From Hysterium pulicare CBS 123377 (Eukaryota; Ascomycota; Dothideomycetes; Hysteriales; Hysteriaceae): 35,013 nt of DNA. Both the position numbers and the translations under genes were made by a program. Each line of letters begins with the position of its first letter. Position 1 is the first letter of the stretch. The notes below the pieces were generated by a model. The model was not told the origin of the DNA. It did not search any database and worked only from the letters and a program-made list of their open reading frames with translations. Positions 11,134 through 21,382 of the stretch are shown here, in pieces. The DNA lies in contig AJFK01000678.1 of the NCBI GenBank assembly GCA_000467715.1, positions 1-35,013 of the forward strand. Reading direction: 5' to 3'.

Positions 11134-11511
11134 ATGCTCCATAGTTTGGCACACCTTACCGCAAATGCCAATCACTTGAAACTTACCAACTACTTACTCT
11201 TCACTTTTCTCTCTCACTTGTCCGCTAGAATTAACATTACATATCCCCGCAAATCTCCGGCAATCATACCAGAAAGCTATACCCCATTTCCAACCAATTT
11301 CCTTGGAGCGGCTAATGGGAGGCCCTGGACAGGCGTAGATACTTTGATTTGGCCTGATCCGCACGAGAAGTCTAAAGAAGAACTGAGGAGGTTGATGCAT
11401 TGCACAAGAAAATTATTTAAAATAAATCTGTTGGGAGCAAAAGCTTTTAGGATTCTAGCTTCGGCAATCAATCGATTTGAAGATGACACAGATTCTATTT
11501 ACATGACATAG
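11134..11511 (+). CDS. Small hypothetical protein, doubtful
   Basis: Open frame of 125 codons from an ATG, same strand as metalloprotease B and 139 bases behind it. The first ~35 residues are Leu/His/Ser-rich; the rest reads like a soluble protein (RPWTGVDTLIWPDPHEKSK, RKLFKINLLGAKAF). I recognise no domain, signal peptide or repeat, and it is not similar to any part of metalloproteases A or B that I can see. It may be a real small gene, the last exon of a decayed gene, or a chance ORF. Confidence 0.3.
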   Translation: MLHSLAHLTANANHLKLTNYLLFTFLSHLSARINITYPRKSPAIIPESYTPFPTNFLGAANGRPWTGVDTLIWPDPHEKSKEELRRLMHCTRKLFKINLLGAKAFRILASAINRFEDDTDSIYMT

Positions 11512-11594
11512 TCCTCGTGAAGCCTTTGGATGGAACATACATGAATCGCACGAAGTTCTTTTTGATTCCCGTTATGCGCTTCTCAGCCCGAAGC

Positions 11595-13728
11595 CTAGTC
11601 TCCCGACTCTTCAGAATCGTCGACTGGGAGCTGCGCATTGTCACCGCTTGGTACAATCACATTCCCTTCTAAGTGCCGTAGCCTATTCTGCAATGTCTGG
11701 AGCCTTGCCGTGTTTTCTCGCAATGTTTGAAGCGACACCCCCGAATCCTGTAACCGGCGCTCCAGATCCTCCACAGTAAGCCGCACACCTGTTACTAGGT
11801 CAGCGGGTTCGGGGTTATCGAACAACCATGGTACCAGGTCGCGGAAAAAGCTTTGAAGGGATGTGTATTCCTCGACGAGCCGTGCAGGATCCTCAGTGGT
11901 GGAAGCCTGGTTTCTAGAGGTTGCGTAAGAAGGAAGGTTGTCCTCTGGGGGAAGTGGATCGGACGTTGAAGTATATTTGGTTGTTATGCGTGGGTCGATG
12001 AAGCTTATGAGGGTAGGGTCTTCGAGAAGAATGACATGGCGGGCAACCTGTAGCTCGTCGAACTCTTGTAGCCAATATGGGTGGTTTTCATCACCGACGT
12101 CCGTGCAAGTCGAAGAGACTTCCACTAGGAGAGATGTCCCTTCTGGCGTGTTCCAGATGTCTTTCGCCTTCTTCACGTAGAGCTCGCAGAGAAGCTCCTG
12201 GTGCTCATCAAACGGATTCTTTCCCCAGACCGGCTTTGGGATAGGCGCGATCTCCAACTCTCTACAGAGCCGAGCGGCCATCCAGGGATATTGTTTGATA
12301 GCTAGATTGAGTGCAGTCCTAGCTTTTTGAGGTTCGTTTAGTTGACTATGTGCCAGACCAACTGACATTGCCAAGTTGGGAGGAATTTTCCACCGAGCTT
12401 GAAGGTAATCAGTATTGACGATATCGACTAGACTTTGGGGATGTCGACCGCGTATTGCAAGTTGATCGATCATCAGCCGGATACAGTACGGGTCGTTATC
12501 TGGATCTAAGCTCAGAAGGAGTTTCGCCCATTCAAAGGCTGTCCGCCATGTAGCACGCATGCCAAGATTACTGATGTATCTCCATGCCGCAAGCCAGAAT
12601 TCGCGATTTTCTGGCCGCCGGAAGTCCAGTCGTGCTTTGCCTTGAGAAAGGTTATTTGCGAAGGTAGAATGGACTGCTCGTCCGAAAGAGAAGAGTGCTC
12701 GCTCAAGCAGATCACCTGCAGTTGTATGATCCCGCTCTTGCTTGGCAATTTCTGAGACTTGAAGTAGTGTGGAAATATGGTATGCTTGCATTCTGTTAGC
12801 GATGACGAAGCTCGAGAGACGTATATCAACATTTGATGCACTCACGGTTGTATTGTAGCAGTTGGAGCATGCGATTAGGATCCATCGAGGCTACACATGT
12901 CTCAAACTGCCGCTGAACATCCTGGTATGCCATGTTGTGGACAAACCTATACTCAACAGAACCGTCGGTATGCTTTTCAAGTAGTTCCATACCAAGACCA
13001 CCGGAGGTCCCCCGAGGCCACTCTTCCTTTCCTTGGACGAAAATATTCCGACGCAGGCCTAAAGCGGCAAGGTTACGGCCTCCTGGCACGTTTCTACCAG
13101 CAACGGCTCCGGCAAGACCACCGAGCTGAGGACCACCTCTCCCACGTCGCCTCCCTGCGAGAGCTTCTGGTTCGTCGTTGTTTTCTACTGCTGCACGGCC
13201 AAAAAGCTTCCGCATCTCGTTAGCGGGTTGAAGATGCTGTGTGTCTATTGCTAGCACGGAGAATAGCTGCTGCATTTCTTCGCTGGTGTGCTCGGTCAGT
13301 TCATGAGAATCCACATCAGCCTTGGATTGCGAATCTCTAAAATTCAGGGACAGCAACGCCTTATCAATCTCATCAAGACCTGATTCAAAGTTTGAAGTTG
13401 AGCTGGCGGGCTTTTCTGATCTTGCAGCCTTGCCACCCCTGCCTTTCTTCTTTTTCTTTTTCTTCTTCGATGGCTTAGGCTTTGGAAGTACAGTTTCGGT
13501 GGGCTCCTCATGATCTGAACCGTGTTGATCGTCTTCTACAGTCTTCTCTTCATCGTCCTCGCTGTGTTGCTCATCGTCCCCTAACATGGCGAACAAACTG
13601 GGCTTGTTGCCTGATGTAGGGATAGACTCATCTTCCGACTCTTCCTCAACATCTTCCTTAGCTAGCTGCTCGAGCCGCTGTCGCTCTTCTAACTCTTTCT
13701 GAGCACGACGTAATGCACGTGAAGACAT
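11595..13728 (-). CDS. rqc1: TCF25/Rqc1-family ribosome quality control protein
   Basis: Component of the ribosome quality control complex, which with Ltn1 and Rqc2 handles stalled nascent chains on 60S subunits. Two exons, 13728-12846 and 12784-11595, give 690 aa. The N terminus begins SSRALRRAQKELEERQ, followed by long acidic stretches and a lysine run (eight Lys) before GRGGKA. The second half holds the TCF25 domain: YRFVHNMAYQDVQRQFE, then LLQYN joined to PYHISTLLQVSEIAKQERDH across the 61-base intron, FGRAVHSTF, and FWLAAWRYISNLGMRATWRTAFEWAKLLLSLDP. The intron uses AG before CATACC rather than the earlier AG, because only that choice restores NPYHISTLL. A Ser/Glu/Asp-rich tail ends the protein. 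The start is the ATG at 13728; upstream the frame reaches only a TTG. Confidence 0.92.
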
Positions 13729-13779
13729 CTTGAAGTGGTGGTGTTTTGTGTCTGTCAAAGTTTGGCATTGAACGGCGAG

Positions 13780-13794
13780 TGACGTCCTGCCAAT
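13780..13794 (+). promoter_or_regulatory. CRE-like TGACGTC and CCAAT box in a divergent promoter
   Basis: Between the divergent starts of the TCF25 gene (13728) and the phosphatase gene (13948) lie TGACGTC at 13780-13786, one base short of the palindromic CRE, and CCAAT at 13790-13794, four bases on. These match bZIP/ATF and Hap-complex targets respectively. The same pairing occurs in the map2 divergent promoter. Pattern match only. Confidence 0.4.
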
Positions 13795-13947
13795 TAAAAG
13801 AACCTTATGTAATCACATGAGGCACGGACCAGTTGGAAATCGATCGCCATTCATTCGGCAGATCTGAACTTCACCTCCAACATCGTTCCTTCACCCCTTC
13901 AGCCTCCTGTATTCACCTCTCCAGCTCATTTCTTTCGGACTTTGTCA

Positions 13948-15863
13948 ATGCGTCGGGCAGCTGTTCAAGCCTTCCGCTCTGCCCGTCGACCCGTCTTACG
14001 GAAGTTTGTAAGGAATCGAAGCGCGGCCTTTCCGCCCTCGAACTATGGTATAGGCTTCCGGGCACTATCCTCGCGACGGAACAGCGCGACCGCCAATGTC
14101 TTGAACTCCTCCATGCAGCTCCGAACCTTTTCAGTCGCCTTGGTATCAGCTGCCGTCGCCTCAGGGGCATTCTACGCCTACCGTGGAACCTCAGGTCCAA
14201 CCTCATCCGGAGCCGATCAGAGTAGGAGTCTGACCTCGTCTGGTACAGCCTCCGCCTCGCCGAAAGCTGGAGTTACAGACGCCTCGGAGTCCACTCGACG
14301 AGCACTCGTTGTCGGGCCAGGTCAACTGTTAACGGGCACTATCACTGGAGACGGTCCCCTTTCGAAAGAGACGGATGACGAGGGCAGAAAGGTCCTGGAA
14401 ATGATAACACCGGAGCAGGCGACACAGAAACTAAGGAAGAATGAGGAATCTTGGATTGTTGGGAGAGGGGAGGGGGTTGTTCGCTACGATGTAGTCCAAA
14501 TCCCCAGCAACAACCCGATAGAGGACGATCACGCCGAGAAGATTATAGAAGTTCCACAGAGTGTGGCTGCAACAGACGATGGCACTACTGCGAGTGACTG
14601 GATGTTCTGGGGGGTCTTCGATGGACACAGGTAACCTACTTGACTAGAGATCTTCTTCGCTTGCTAATGCATACAGTGGTTGGGTCACGTCCGCAAAGCT
14701 ACGACAAACTCTTATATCCTTTGTGGCTCGTGAGCTTGATTCCACATACAAGGCTGCTCTGGCCGACCCGTCGCTTCGCTTTCCAACACCCGAGTCCATA
14801 GATAAAGCAATCAAGACAGGCTTCCTTCGGCTCGACCACGAAATTGTTCATGAATCAGTCGCCAAGGTACACAAGGCGCAATCCAAGCTTGCAGCCGCCG
14901 AATTGCTGGCACCGGCGCTTGCCGGTTCATGTGCATTGCTCTCGTTCTACGATAGCCGATCAAAGCTCCTCAGAGTGGCTTGCACGGGTGACTCCAGAGC
15001 GGTGTTAGGTAGACGGGGTGCCAGCGGAAAGTGGACAGCTACACCGCTGTCAGTTGATCAGACGGGTGGCACAGCATCAGAGGTGGAGCGGCTACGGAGA
15101 GAACACCCAGGCGAGCCGAACGTCGTCAGAAATGGTCGCATTCTTGGGAGCCTAGAACCTTCGCGTGCCTTTGGCGATGCCGTCTATAAGTGGAGTGTCA
15201 AAACCAACGATGAATTGAGGACTTCATACTTCGGTCGTTCACAATCACCGGCACTCAAGAGTCCTCCCTACGTCACTGCCGAACCAGTTATCACTACCAC
15301 GCGAGTTGAGCCTGAAAAGGGAGATTTTGTCGTCATGGCCACGGATGGTCTATGGGAAATGCTTACCAACGAAGAAGTCGTTGGGCTCGTTGGACAGTGG
15401 TTGGATGTGGAAGCAAAGACGAAGGGTGGTGCAAACGGCAATTCTACCTCTTGGCTTTCGAGCTGGTTTTCTTCACAGAAAGGACTACCTATCGAACAGC
15501 ACGGAGATGGTTCTGACCAAGGTGGCCAGCGAGCTCCAATTCGCCAACAGCAATGGGGTATGAAGGCCTCCCTGAACGATCGGTTTGTTGTGGAAGACAA
15601 GAACGTAGCCACCCATCTGGTCAGGAATGCTCTCGGTGGAAAAGATCAAGATCAATTATCGGCACTCTTGACACTTCCCAGTCCATGGTCTAGGAGATAT
15701 AGGTAAGATATAACATAAAGTCTCACGACCACAGCGCTAATAGTACGCCAGGGATGATCTAACAGTCGAAGTCATTTTCTTCGGGGAGAGCACGCCTACC
15801 GGCAACGTCACTCTTAACAAAGAAGCTAGCGCTCCTACCTCAGATACGAAAGCTAAGCTGTGA
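13948..15863 (+). CDS. ptc5: Mitochondrial PP2C phosphatase, pyruvate dehydrogenase phosphatase type (Ptc5-like)
   Basis: Metal-dependent Ser/Thr phosphatase of the PPM family, expected to reactivate pyruvate dehydrogenase by dephosphorylating its E1 alpha subunit in mitochondria. Three exons, 13948-14630, 14677-15702 and 15752-15863, give 606 aa. The N terminus (MRRAAVQAFRSARRPVLRKF) is an Arg-rich presequence, followed near residue 60 by a hydrophobic segment (TFSVALVSAAVASGAFYAY). PP2C motifs appear in order: WGVFDGHSGW formed across intron 1, CTGDSRAVLG, GGTASEVERLRREHPGE, SRAFGDAVYKW, FVVMATDGLWEML, and the last metal-site block DDLTVEVIFFGE, completed by exon 3. The large insertion after the ATDGLW motif is typical of this subfamily. 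The start is the ATG at 13948; an upstream TTG in frame was ignored. Confidence 0.92.
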
Positions 15864-16684
15864 TCTACTCGAATTAACCTCTTTCGTGGGCATACTGATA
15901 CCCATTCTTTACATTCCATGATGCTCTTCAATTCCTTCGCATGGAGCAAGGCGTTGTGAGATCGGTTCACCGGCGAGCCTTTAACAGCCGCTCTGGCGTT
16001 GAAATTATTAATTCGTTTCATCTCTATGAAGAGATCCACTTTAGCGCGATCTATTCTACAGACTAGACCTATTTTCCTTTTTCAAAAGAGCATTTTTTGT
16101 ATATGTTCAGACAGCACAGTAGCTCGAGATTCTGGTATCATGATAATCATCTCTCCGGCACCCTTCCTCCACAATAAAAGATCCGAACGCAGAAAGTAAA
16201 ATGTAGAAAATGACTCATCACAACTATAGAGGCGTCTTCTAAGTCTACTTCTCATATAGGATTCTCCCTAATACGGTTAAGTTTCGTGCATGTCATTCTG
16301 AGTAATCGTGGCTGTGATATAACTGCTATATAAAAGAATGTCAGGTGTCCGTCTAGTCGTAAGCTCGTCCCCCGCATTAAGCCCCAAATGGATGATGTAT
16401 CGGTACCCGAGCTACCTAAGTGCAACGTTCTTTCGTAGTACTTGAGTTCCGATGTCGATTCATAGTGACTCATAATGAACGACGCTCCATCCCGTTTATC
16501 CTCTCTGGTTCCACAGTTCATGAGCTTTCACCGCATAGGACGGCGCTCGCATAATATGGCTAGGGGGTCCAACTACCGTAGGACGTTGAAGATGCGAGGC
16601 AGACTTCTATTTGACGCCAATATTTAATAGAACCTTAACTCCCTTGAATACTATTCCTGCATACTTCTAACCTTTAAGCTAGCC
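15864..16684. other. Intergenic region upstream of the acyltransferase
   Basis: About 820 bases without a convincing coding region; open frames on either strand lack motifs. It contains a CTATATAAAAG TATA-like sequence near 16325 and a CCAAT box at 16617-16621, 64 bases before the acyltransferase ATG. It must hold the phosphatase 3' end and the acyltransferase promoter. Confidence 0.45.
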
Positions 16685-18037
16685 ATGAGCGATCAAACTT
16701 CCGACAGTCTAAACCTCCTCGAACAACAGCCCGCGCTGCAGATATACACTCAAATATGCTCCATCTTCCCGCTTCCCGCTTCCGCCTCGCATTCCGCAAT
16801 GATCAAGACCCTAGAAAAGGGCCTTGAACGGCTTTCGGCCAGCTTCCCATGGATAGCAGGCCAAGTGGTGAACGAAGGCCGCAGCGAAGGGAACTCTGGC
16901 GTCTTCAAAATCGCCCCGTTGACGAAAACACCCGGTCTGGTTGTACGAGATCTTCGAGGCGATACTTCAGTTCCGTCACTGTCGGATATGCGAAAAGCCA
17001 ATTTCCCAATGACCATGCTGGATGAATGTCTCTTCTGCCCTCGCAAGACGATACCGACACCCGAGGAAGCCGCATCGGGATTCCCCGTCTTTCTACTGCA
17101 GGCAACGTTCATCGAGGGGGGTTTCGTACTCGCGTTTCTGGGCCAGCATCAGACGATGGATGGGACGGGACAAGGACGTGTTATGGATCTTCTCTCGAAG
17201 GCTTGCCGCGGCGAGTCGTTCACAGACGAGGAACTGGAAGCTGGGAATCTGCCTCGCCGCGATATCATGCCCTTGCTCGGCGCCAACGAGAAGGCGAGCG
17301 CAGATCTCGAATTCCAGACTATGAAACCCACGCCCGGCGGCCAGGAAGCAGCGCCGTCTGCTCTTGTGAAATGCACGTGGGCCTACTTCACCTTTCTCCC
17401 CGACGCGCTTAAGGCGCTCAAGGAACTGGCTATGACAACTGTTCCCTCAGGCTATGTATCCACCGACGACACCATCACGGCTTTCATCTGGCAATGTGTG
17501 AGTCGCGCGCGTCTTCACCGCCTAGACGCTTCTACGGAGTCAGCATTCGCCCGCGCCGTTGATGTACGACGGCAACTAGGTATCTCACCGGGCTATCTAG
17601 GCCTTATGCAGAACATGACATACAACGTATCCACGCTTGAAAAGCTGGTCTCGGAACCAGTAGGCGTCATCGCATCGCAGCTTCGATCACGTCTGGAGCC
17701 CGAATTACTAGCGCACCAGACGCGGTCTCTGGCAACGCTCCTCCATCAATCCTCGGACAAAAACGCCGTAAAGTTCACAGCCGGTATTGATCGTTCGTCG
17801 GGCATCATGTTGAGTTCCTGGGCGCAGCAAGACTGCTACGAACTCGATTTTGGCCTTGGATTGGGAAAGCCTGAGGTTGTGAGAAGACCGAGGTTTGATG
17901 CGTTTGAGAGGCTGATGTATTTGATGCCGAGGGCGAGGGATGGAGAGATTGCGGCTGCGATCTGTTTGAGAGATGCGGATATGGAGAGGCTCAGGGAGGA
18001 TAAGGAGTTTGCGAGGTTTGCGACGTATATTGGGTGA
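16685..18037 (+). CDS. BAHD-type acyltransferase, trichothecene 3-O-acetyltransferase-like
   Basis: Cytosolic acyl-CoA-dependent O-acyltransferase of 450 aa in one exon. The catalytic HxxxD motif is present as HQTMDG (H155, D159), and the family's structural DFGWG motif appears near the C terminus as DFGLG (from D388), followed by GKPEVVRRP. The length is typical of BAHD enzymes. The overall layout, including FPWIAGQVV near the N terminus, TDDTITAFIWQCVSRAR mid-protein and VDVRRQL, is that of the fungal group annotated as trichothecene 3-O-acetyltransferase-like. Most members sit in fungi that make no trichothecenes, so the true acceptor is unknown. No other secondary-metabolism gene lies next to it here, which argues against a biosynthetic cluster in this window. 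The C-terminal 60 codons use noticeably more G-rich codons than the rest. Confidence 0.88.
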   Translation: MSDQTSDSLNLLEQQPALQIYTQICSIFPLPASASHSAMIKTLEKGLERLSASFPWIAGQVVNEGRSEGNSGVFKIAPLTKTPGLVVRDLRGDTSVPSLSDMRKANFPMTMLDECLFCPRKTIPTPEEAASGFPVFLLQATFIEGGFVLAFLGQHQTMDGTGQGRVMDLLSKACRGESFTDEELEAGNLPRRDIMPLLGANEKASADLEFQTMKPTPGGQEAAPSALVKCTWAYFTFLPDALKALKELAMTTVPSGYVSTDDTITAFIWQCVSRARLHRLDASTESAFARAVDVRRQLGISPGYLGLMQNMTYNVSTLEKLVSEPVGVIASQLRSRLEPELLAHQTRSLATLLHQSSDKNAVKFTAGIDRSSGIMLSSWAQQDCYELDFGLGLGKPEVVRRPRFDAFERLMYLMPRARDGEIAAAICLRDADMERLREDKEFARFATYIG

Positions 18038-19353
18038 TGGCCCTTTTGGGTCGGTGAGCTTCGGCGGTGGAATGACTTGGTCGGTTCAGCTTGTTTTTTC
18101 TTTGCTATAGTTATGGGTGCATTTAACATGACCCGCTGAGCTTTGGCATTCTATATAGTCCCCGAGGCTTTCAACAGGAGCGTCGCCATTAGGACTTCGG
18201 TTTTCTGTCGGATAATGATTTATTTGAGAATGTCAACAGATATAGGGAATCGACGAGCGAGGAACTGGTCCGTAGAAGTGATTCAACTTGAACCGACCGG
18301 TTCTCGATAGTTGAAGAAAAGTTTGGTAAAGCTCAACCACGTGTAAACTTTCTAGATTTAGATGCTCGTCGGTCGTCATATTGAACCGAGGTCATATGAG
18401 GAAGGAATGTTCCTTGTGCTGATGGAACGATGTAATAGCTTTAGTACGTATCACACATTGAATACTTAGGCAGGCTACCATGGCCTTGATGTGAATAGAA
18501 GGGTGTAAATATAAGTGCACGTGCCATGACGGGAAGGTCACCGGGCTTTTTCCCCTCGTAGTCCACCTCAATCTTCATACCATGAACGATTGGGATACCA
18601 ATTCATCTCTCCTCTATTTCTGCAACTCCCTGGTTGCTAACAGACCCTCAACACTTGGACTTCTTGTAAAGATTACTTGCTTTGGCAGTTGCTTACTCTT
18701 CATGTTGTGGAAAAAGACGGCCATATTGGTTTTCTTTTCCGATCCTGCTGTCTCTGCAAATTCCACCTCCTATTTCTTATTATCTATCTCTGCCTTTGTC
18801 TTTGAAGGTCCAATATTTTCACCACACGCTCTTCTTCAGCCTCACCCATTACTGTGCCTGCCATTGCCGTAGCAAACCCTTTTGAGGAACGCTCACATGG
18901 CTATAAAACCCGCAGAACTCCTGGACTTTTTTGAATGTGATACATCACAATGATTGATTTCTGCTGTATGAAGTAGTAATACTAGTACGCATGCAATCAG
19001 AGGTGGGTGGCTTGTACTTGTTGACCAATCATGTCTGAATGATTCGTATGCAGCTGCCGCACAGCCTTGCTCATCGACTTGCCAACTCAGCCTTCAATCG
19101 CCCCGGATTTCTTCAAGCATTCTCTTACCTAGGTACCCTCTTGTCAAGCTCTCTTCGCTACGAATGGCGTTAGTATAACATGCGGAAACAGCGAGATCAT
19201 TGAGATTGGCATCGCCTGGAAAGCAGGTAAGAAAGCGGTTGAATGTTTATTTCAAGTCACTGATGCCACCTGCTCTAGTTTCTTGTTCTCCACGCCATCT
19301 GCAGTTCCGCGGGTGGGAAAATTCCTGATTGAGCGCCAAATCTGTAGACAGTT
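18038..19353. other. Long gene-poor stretch before the kinase
   Basis: About 1.3 kb. A 96-codon plus-strand frame at 18582-18872 is hydrophobic but low in complexity, and I do not accept it as a gene. Close to the kinase a well-formed intron (19227-19278) suggests transcribed leader sequence from at least ~19150 onward. Short upstream reading frames occur near 19164 and 19180. Nothing else is recognised. Confidence 0.45.
19227..19278 (+). other. Predicted 5' UTR intron of the kinase gene
   Basis: CAG|GTAAGA donor and a pyrimidine-containing TGCTCTAG acceptor, 52 bases apart, with a CACTGAT branch-like element about 20 bases before the acceptor. It precedes the first long-frame ATG (19354) and contains no useful coding continuation on either side, so it is best read as an untranslated-leader intron. 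Confidence 0.5.
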
Positions 19354-21100
19354 ATGGACGGATACCAGATGCAGCACACAGAGGTTCCTTCGACCACACA
19401 ACCTCGCCATGTTGCTTCAGCAGGTTCAAAATAGCCGTACAAAGAATTTTCCGCCCACGCCTCAACTCCCAGTGAGATTAGCACGATTACTACACCCCCG
19501 ATATTGGTGATTCAGGAAGGAGATGATCACTTCTTCGAGGACGATGCACAGTTGCCATACGCGCTTATCAAAAACTTGGGACACGGCCACAGTGCCACGG
19601 TGGAGATGGTTAAGGATGTCAACACGGGATCTGTTTTTGCTCGCAAAGTCTTCCGGATATGGGGATCTCGCGACGAAAGAAAACGCATTTTTGATAACGA
19701 GATCAAGGTAATACGCCGCCTTGCTCCGCACCACCACTTTATTCGCATATTTGCCACGTATGTCGCTAAACGTGAAGTTGGGTTGATACTTGATCCAGTC
19801 GCTGATGGCGGGGACCTCGAGATGTTCCTACAGAATTTCAAGGAAGCGAAAGCTGCCCAACTAGTGCAACAAGAGGACACTAGAACACTCGAAACTTCCT
19901 TTGGGTGTCTAGCTAGTGGTCTAGAATTCATGCATCGTCAAAAGATTCGACATAAGGACATAAAGCCACAGAATATTCTGATCCATAAAGGCTCCATAAT
20001 CTATACAGATTTCGGATATTCCCTTGATCATAGCGCAATTAGTCGGAGTACTACCACTGGTAGGCCCGACACTTTCACGAGGAAATACTGTGCTCCGGAA
20101 GTGAGCGACTGGGGACCTCGGAATTCAAAATCGGACATCTGGTCACTCGGCTGCGTCTTCCTGGAGATTCTATTTGCTCTCCATGAAGAGCTTGTACCCC
20201 CAAATCCCGGCATATCCTATCACGACAGCCTCCAAGACAGCCTATTACGATCATCGCTAAATGACCTGAATCGTCTCGGAATGATCACGTCCGATATGCT
20301 CCACCCTCGGCCGGAGGACCGTTCTTCAGCAGAGGTCATTGCTTCTAAACTCAGGCGCTGTGAAGCGGATCGTTTCTGTGCCAAATGCAAAGCCGAGCAA
20401 AGAATCCAAAAGTGGAATAATGGCAATGATATACCCAAGTCAATGCCGCAATATTCCGCGTTGCCGGCCATGGAATCAGGCCAGTCTCCAGGAAGAGACT
20501 CCCTAGCCGCGTATGGGAACAAGCAGGCTTATGCTCTCTCTAGAATCTTTCCAAAAGACGGTGAGGTTTGCTTTCAATAAGATATTCTGAATTATTCGCG
20601 GCCTCGCCTAACATGTTCCAGTCATCTTCCCATGCCGCTCACTGAGTATTGGTTCATGGCGTCATGTTGTCCCGATCGGAACGGATCTTGTCGCCTTCTG
20701 CTTACTCGAGAAGTGCCGCATCAAATATTTTATCCAGCAAGGCCTAGAAAATTACATAGTAGACTACTCCTTCTCACACATTAAAACCGTTACGTCAGAG
20801 ATTGGAGATATGAACGCTGGGGATGCCTCGCAACGCCCCGGGGGCCTAACTATAGAGCTTTTTCAACCTCCGTATTTCTACTGGTTCTTCTGGCAATCTG
20901 GTTCATACGAGGAATCGGTCGACTTTACTGAGGGACAGCAAGCGTCACAGGTTCTGGTGCACCATCTCGGAGGAGATCCAAAAGAACTCAGCGAGCAGCT
21001 GGAAAAACTAGTCTCGTTGGAGTCATTCCAGAATCGACACAATTTCTCACCGCACAGGGAGATATCTGACGATGATTCTGACGATGATTCTTGGCGATGA
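19354..21100 (+). CDS. Protein kinase with conserved C-terminal extension; in-frame TAG near the start
   Basis: Ser/Thr protein kinase of a fungal accessory type. Exon 1 runs to 20560 and exon 2 is 20622-21100; GTGAGG and TTCCAG borders keep the frame. The kinase domain starts near 19560: glycine loop LGHGHSATV, VAIK-type Lys in FARKVF, catalytic HKDIKPQNIL (HKD in place of HRD) near 19951, TDFG near 20005, YCAPEV near 20090 and WSLGCVFLE. All catalytic residues are present. Exon 2 encodes about 160 residues with IELFQPPYFYWFF, DFTEGQQAS and LVHHLGGDPKELSEQL, and a Ser/Asp tail. I know no name for this domain. The oddity is a TAG at 19432-19434, in frame between the ATG at 19354 and the kinase domain. 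The next in-frame ATG (19606) lies after the glycine loop. Either the gene is broken or translation uses an unrecognised exon. Confidence 0.72.
21065..21088 (+). repeat. 12-base tandem repeat encoding SDDD
   Basis: Two exact copies of TCTGACGATGAT in a row, followed by a further TCT, at the end of the kinase gene. They encode SDDDSDDDS just before the stop, giving an acidic C-terminal tail. Confidence 0.85.
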
Positions 21101-21382
21101 TCCTGACTGGTAGACTGATAGAGTATGTCTCCAAGAAGCAAGTCAAGTGAAACTGGTAATATAAAATGTTGTCCACCACAATAAAACCTGATATGCAACG
21201 TTGAAATACCATAACGCCGGCCGGACAGGATCAGCCCATTCCATTTTTCAAAGATCTAACCTCCGTTTCTTTAGGATTCTCTTCATCTTCCGTAGCCTCC
21301 TTTTCGCCCTCTCAGACCCCCATCACAGCTTCCCCCCTCTACAACTCTCCGCTTCCCCACCCATACCAGTAAAAGGCTTCAA

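Noticed and set aside
12785-12797. Earlier AG (CTAACAG) as acceptor of the TCF25 intron
   Set aside because: It shifts the frame; only the AG before CATACC restores the family sequence.
16252-16521. 89-codon minus-strand frame upstream of the acyltransferase
   Set aside because: No recognisable domain and no support from splice sites or neighbours.
18582-18872. 96-codon hydrophobic plus-strand frame
   Set aside because: Leu/Ser/Phe-rich from pyrimidine-rich DNA; no signal peptide pattern, no neighbouring exon and no known family.
19384-19476. Intron removing the kinase TAG (GTTCCT to GTGAG)
   Set aside because: Phase fits (93 bases) but both borders are poor for fungal introns, and the removed sequence itself reads like protein.
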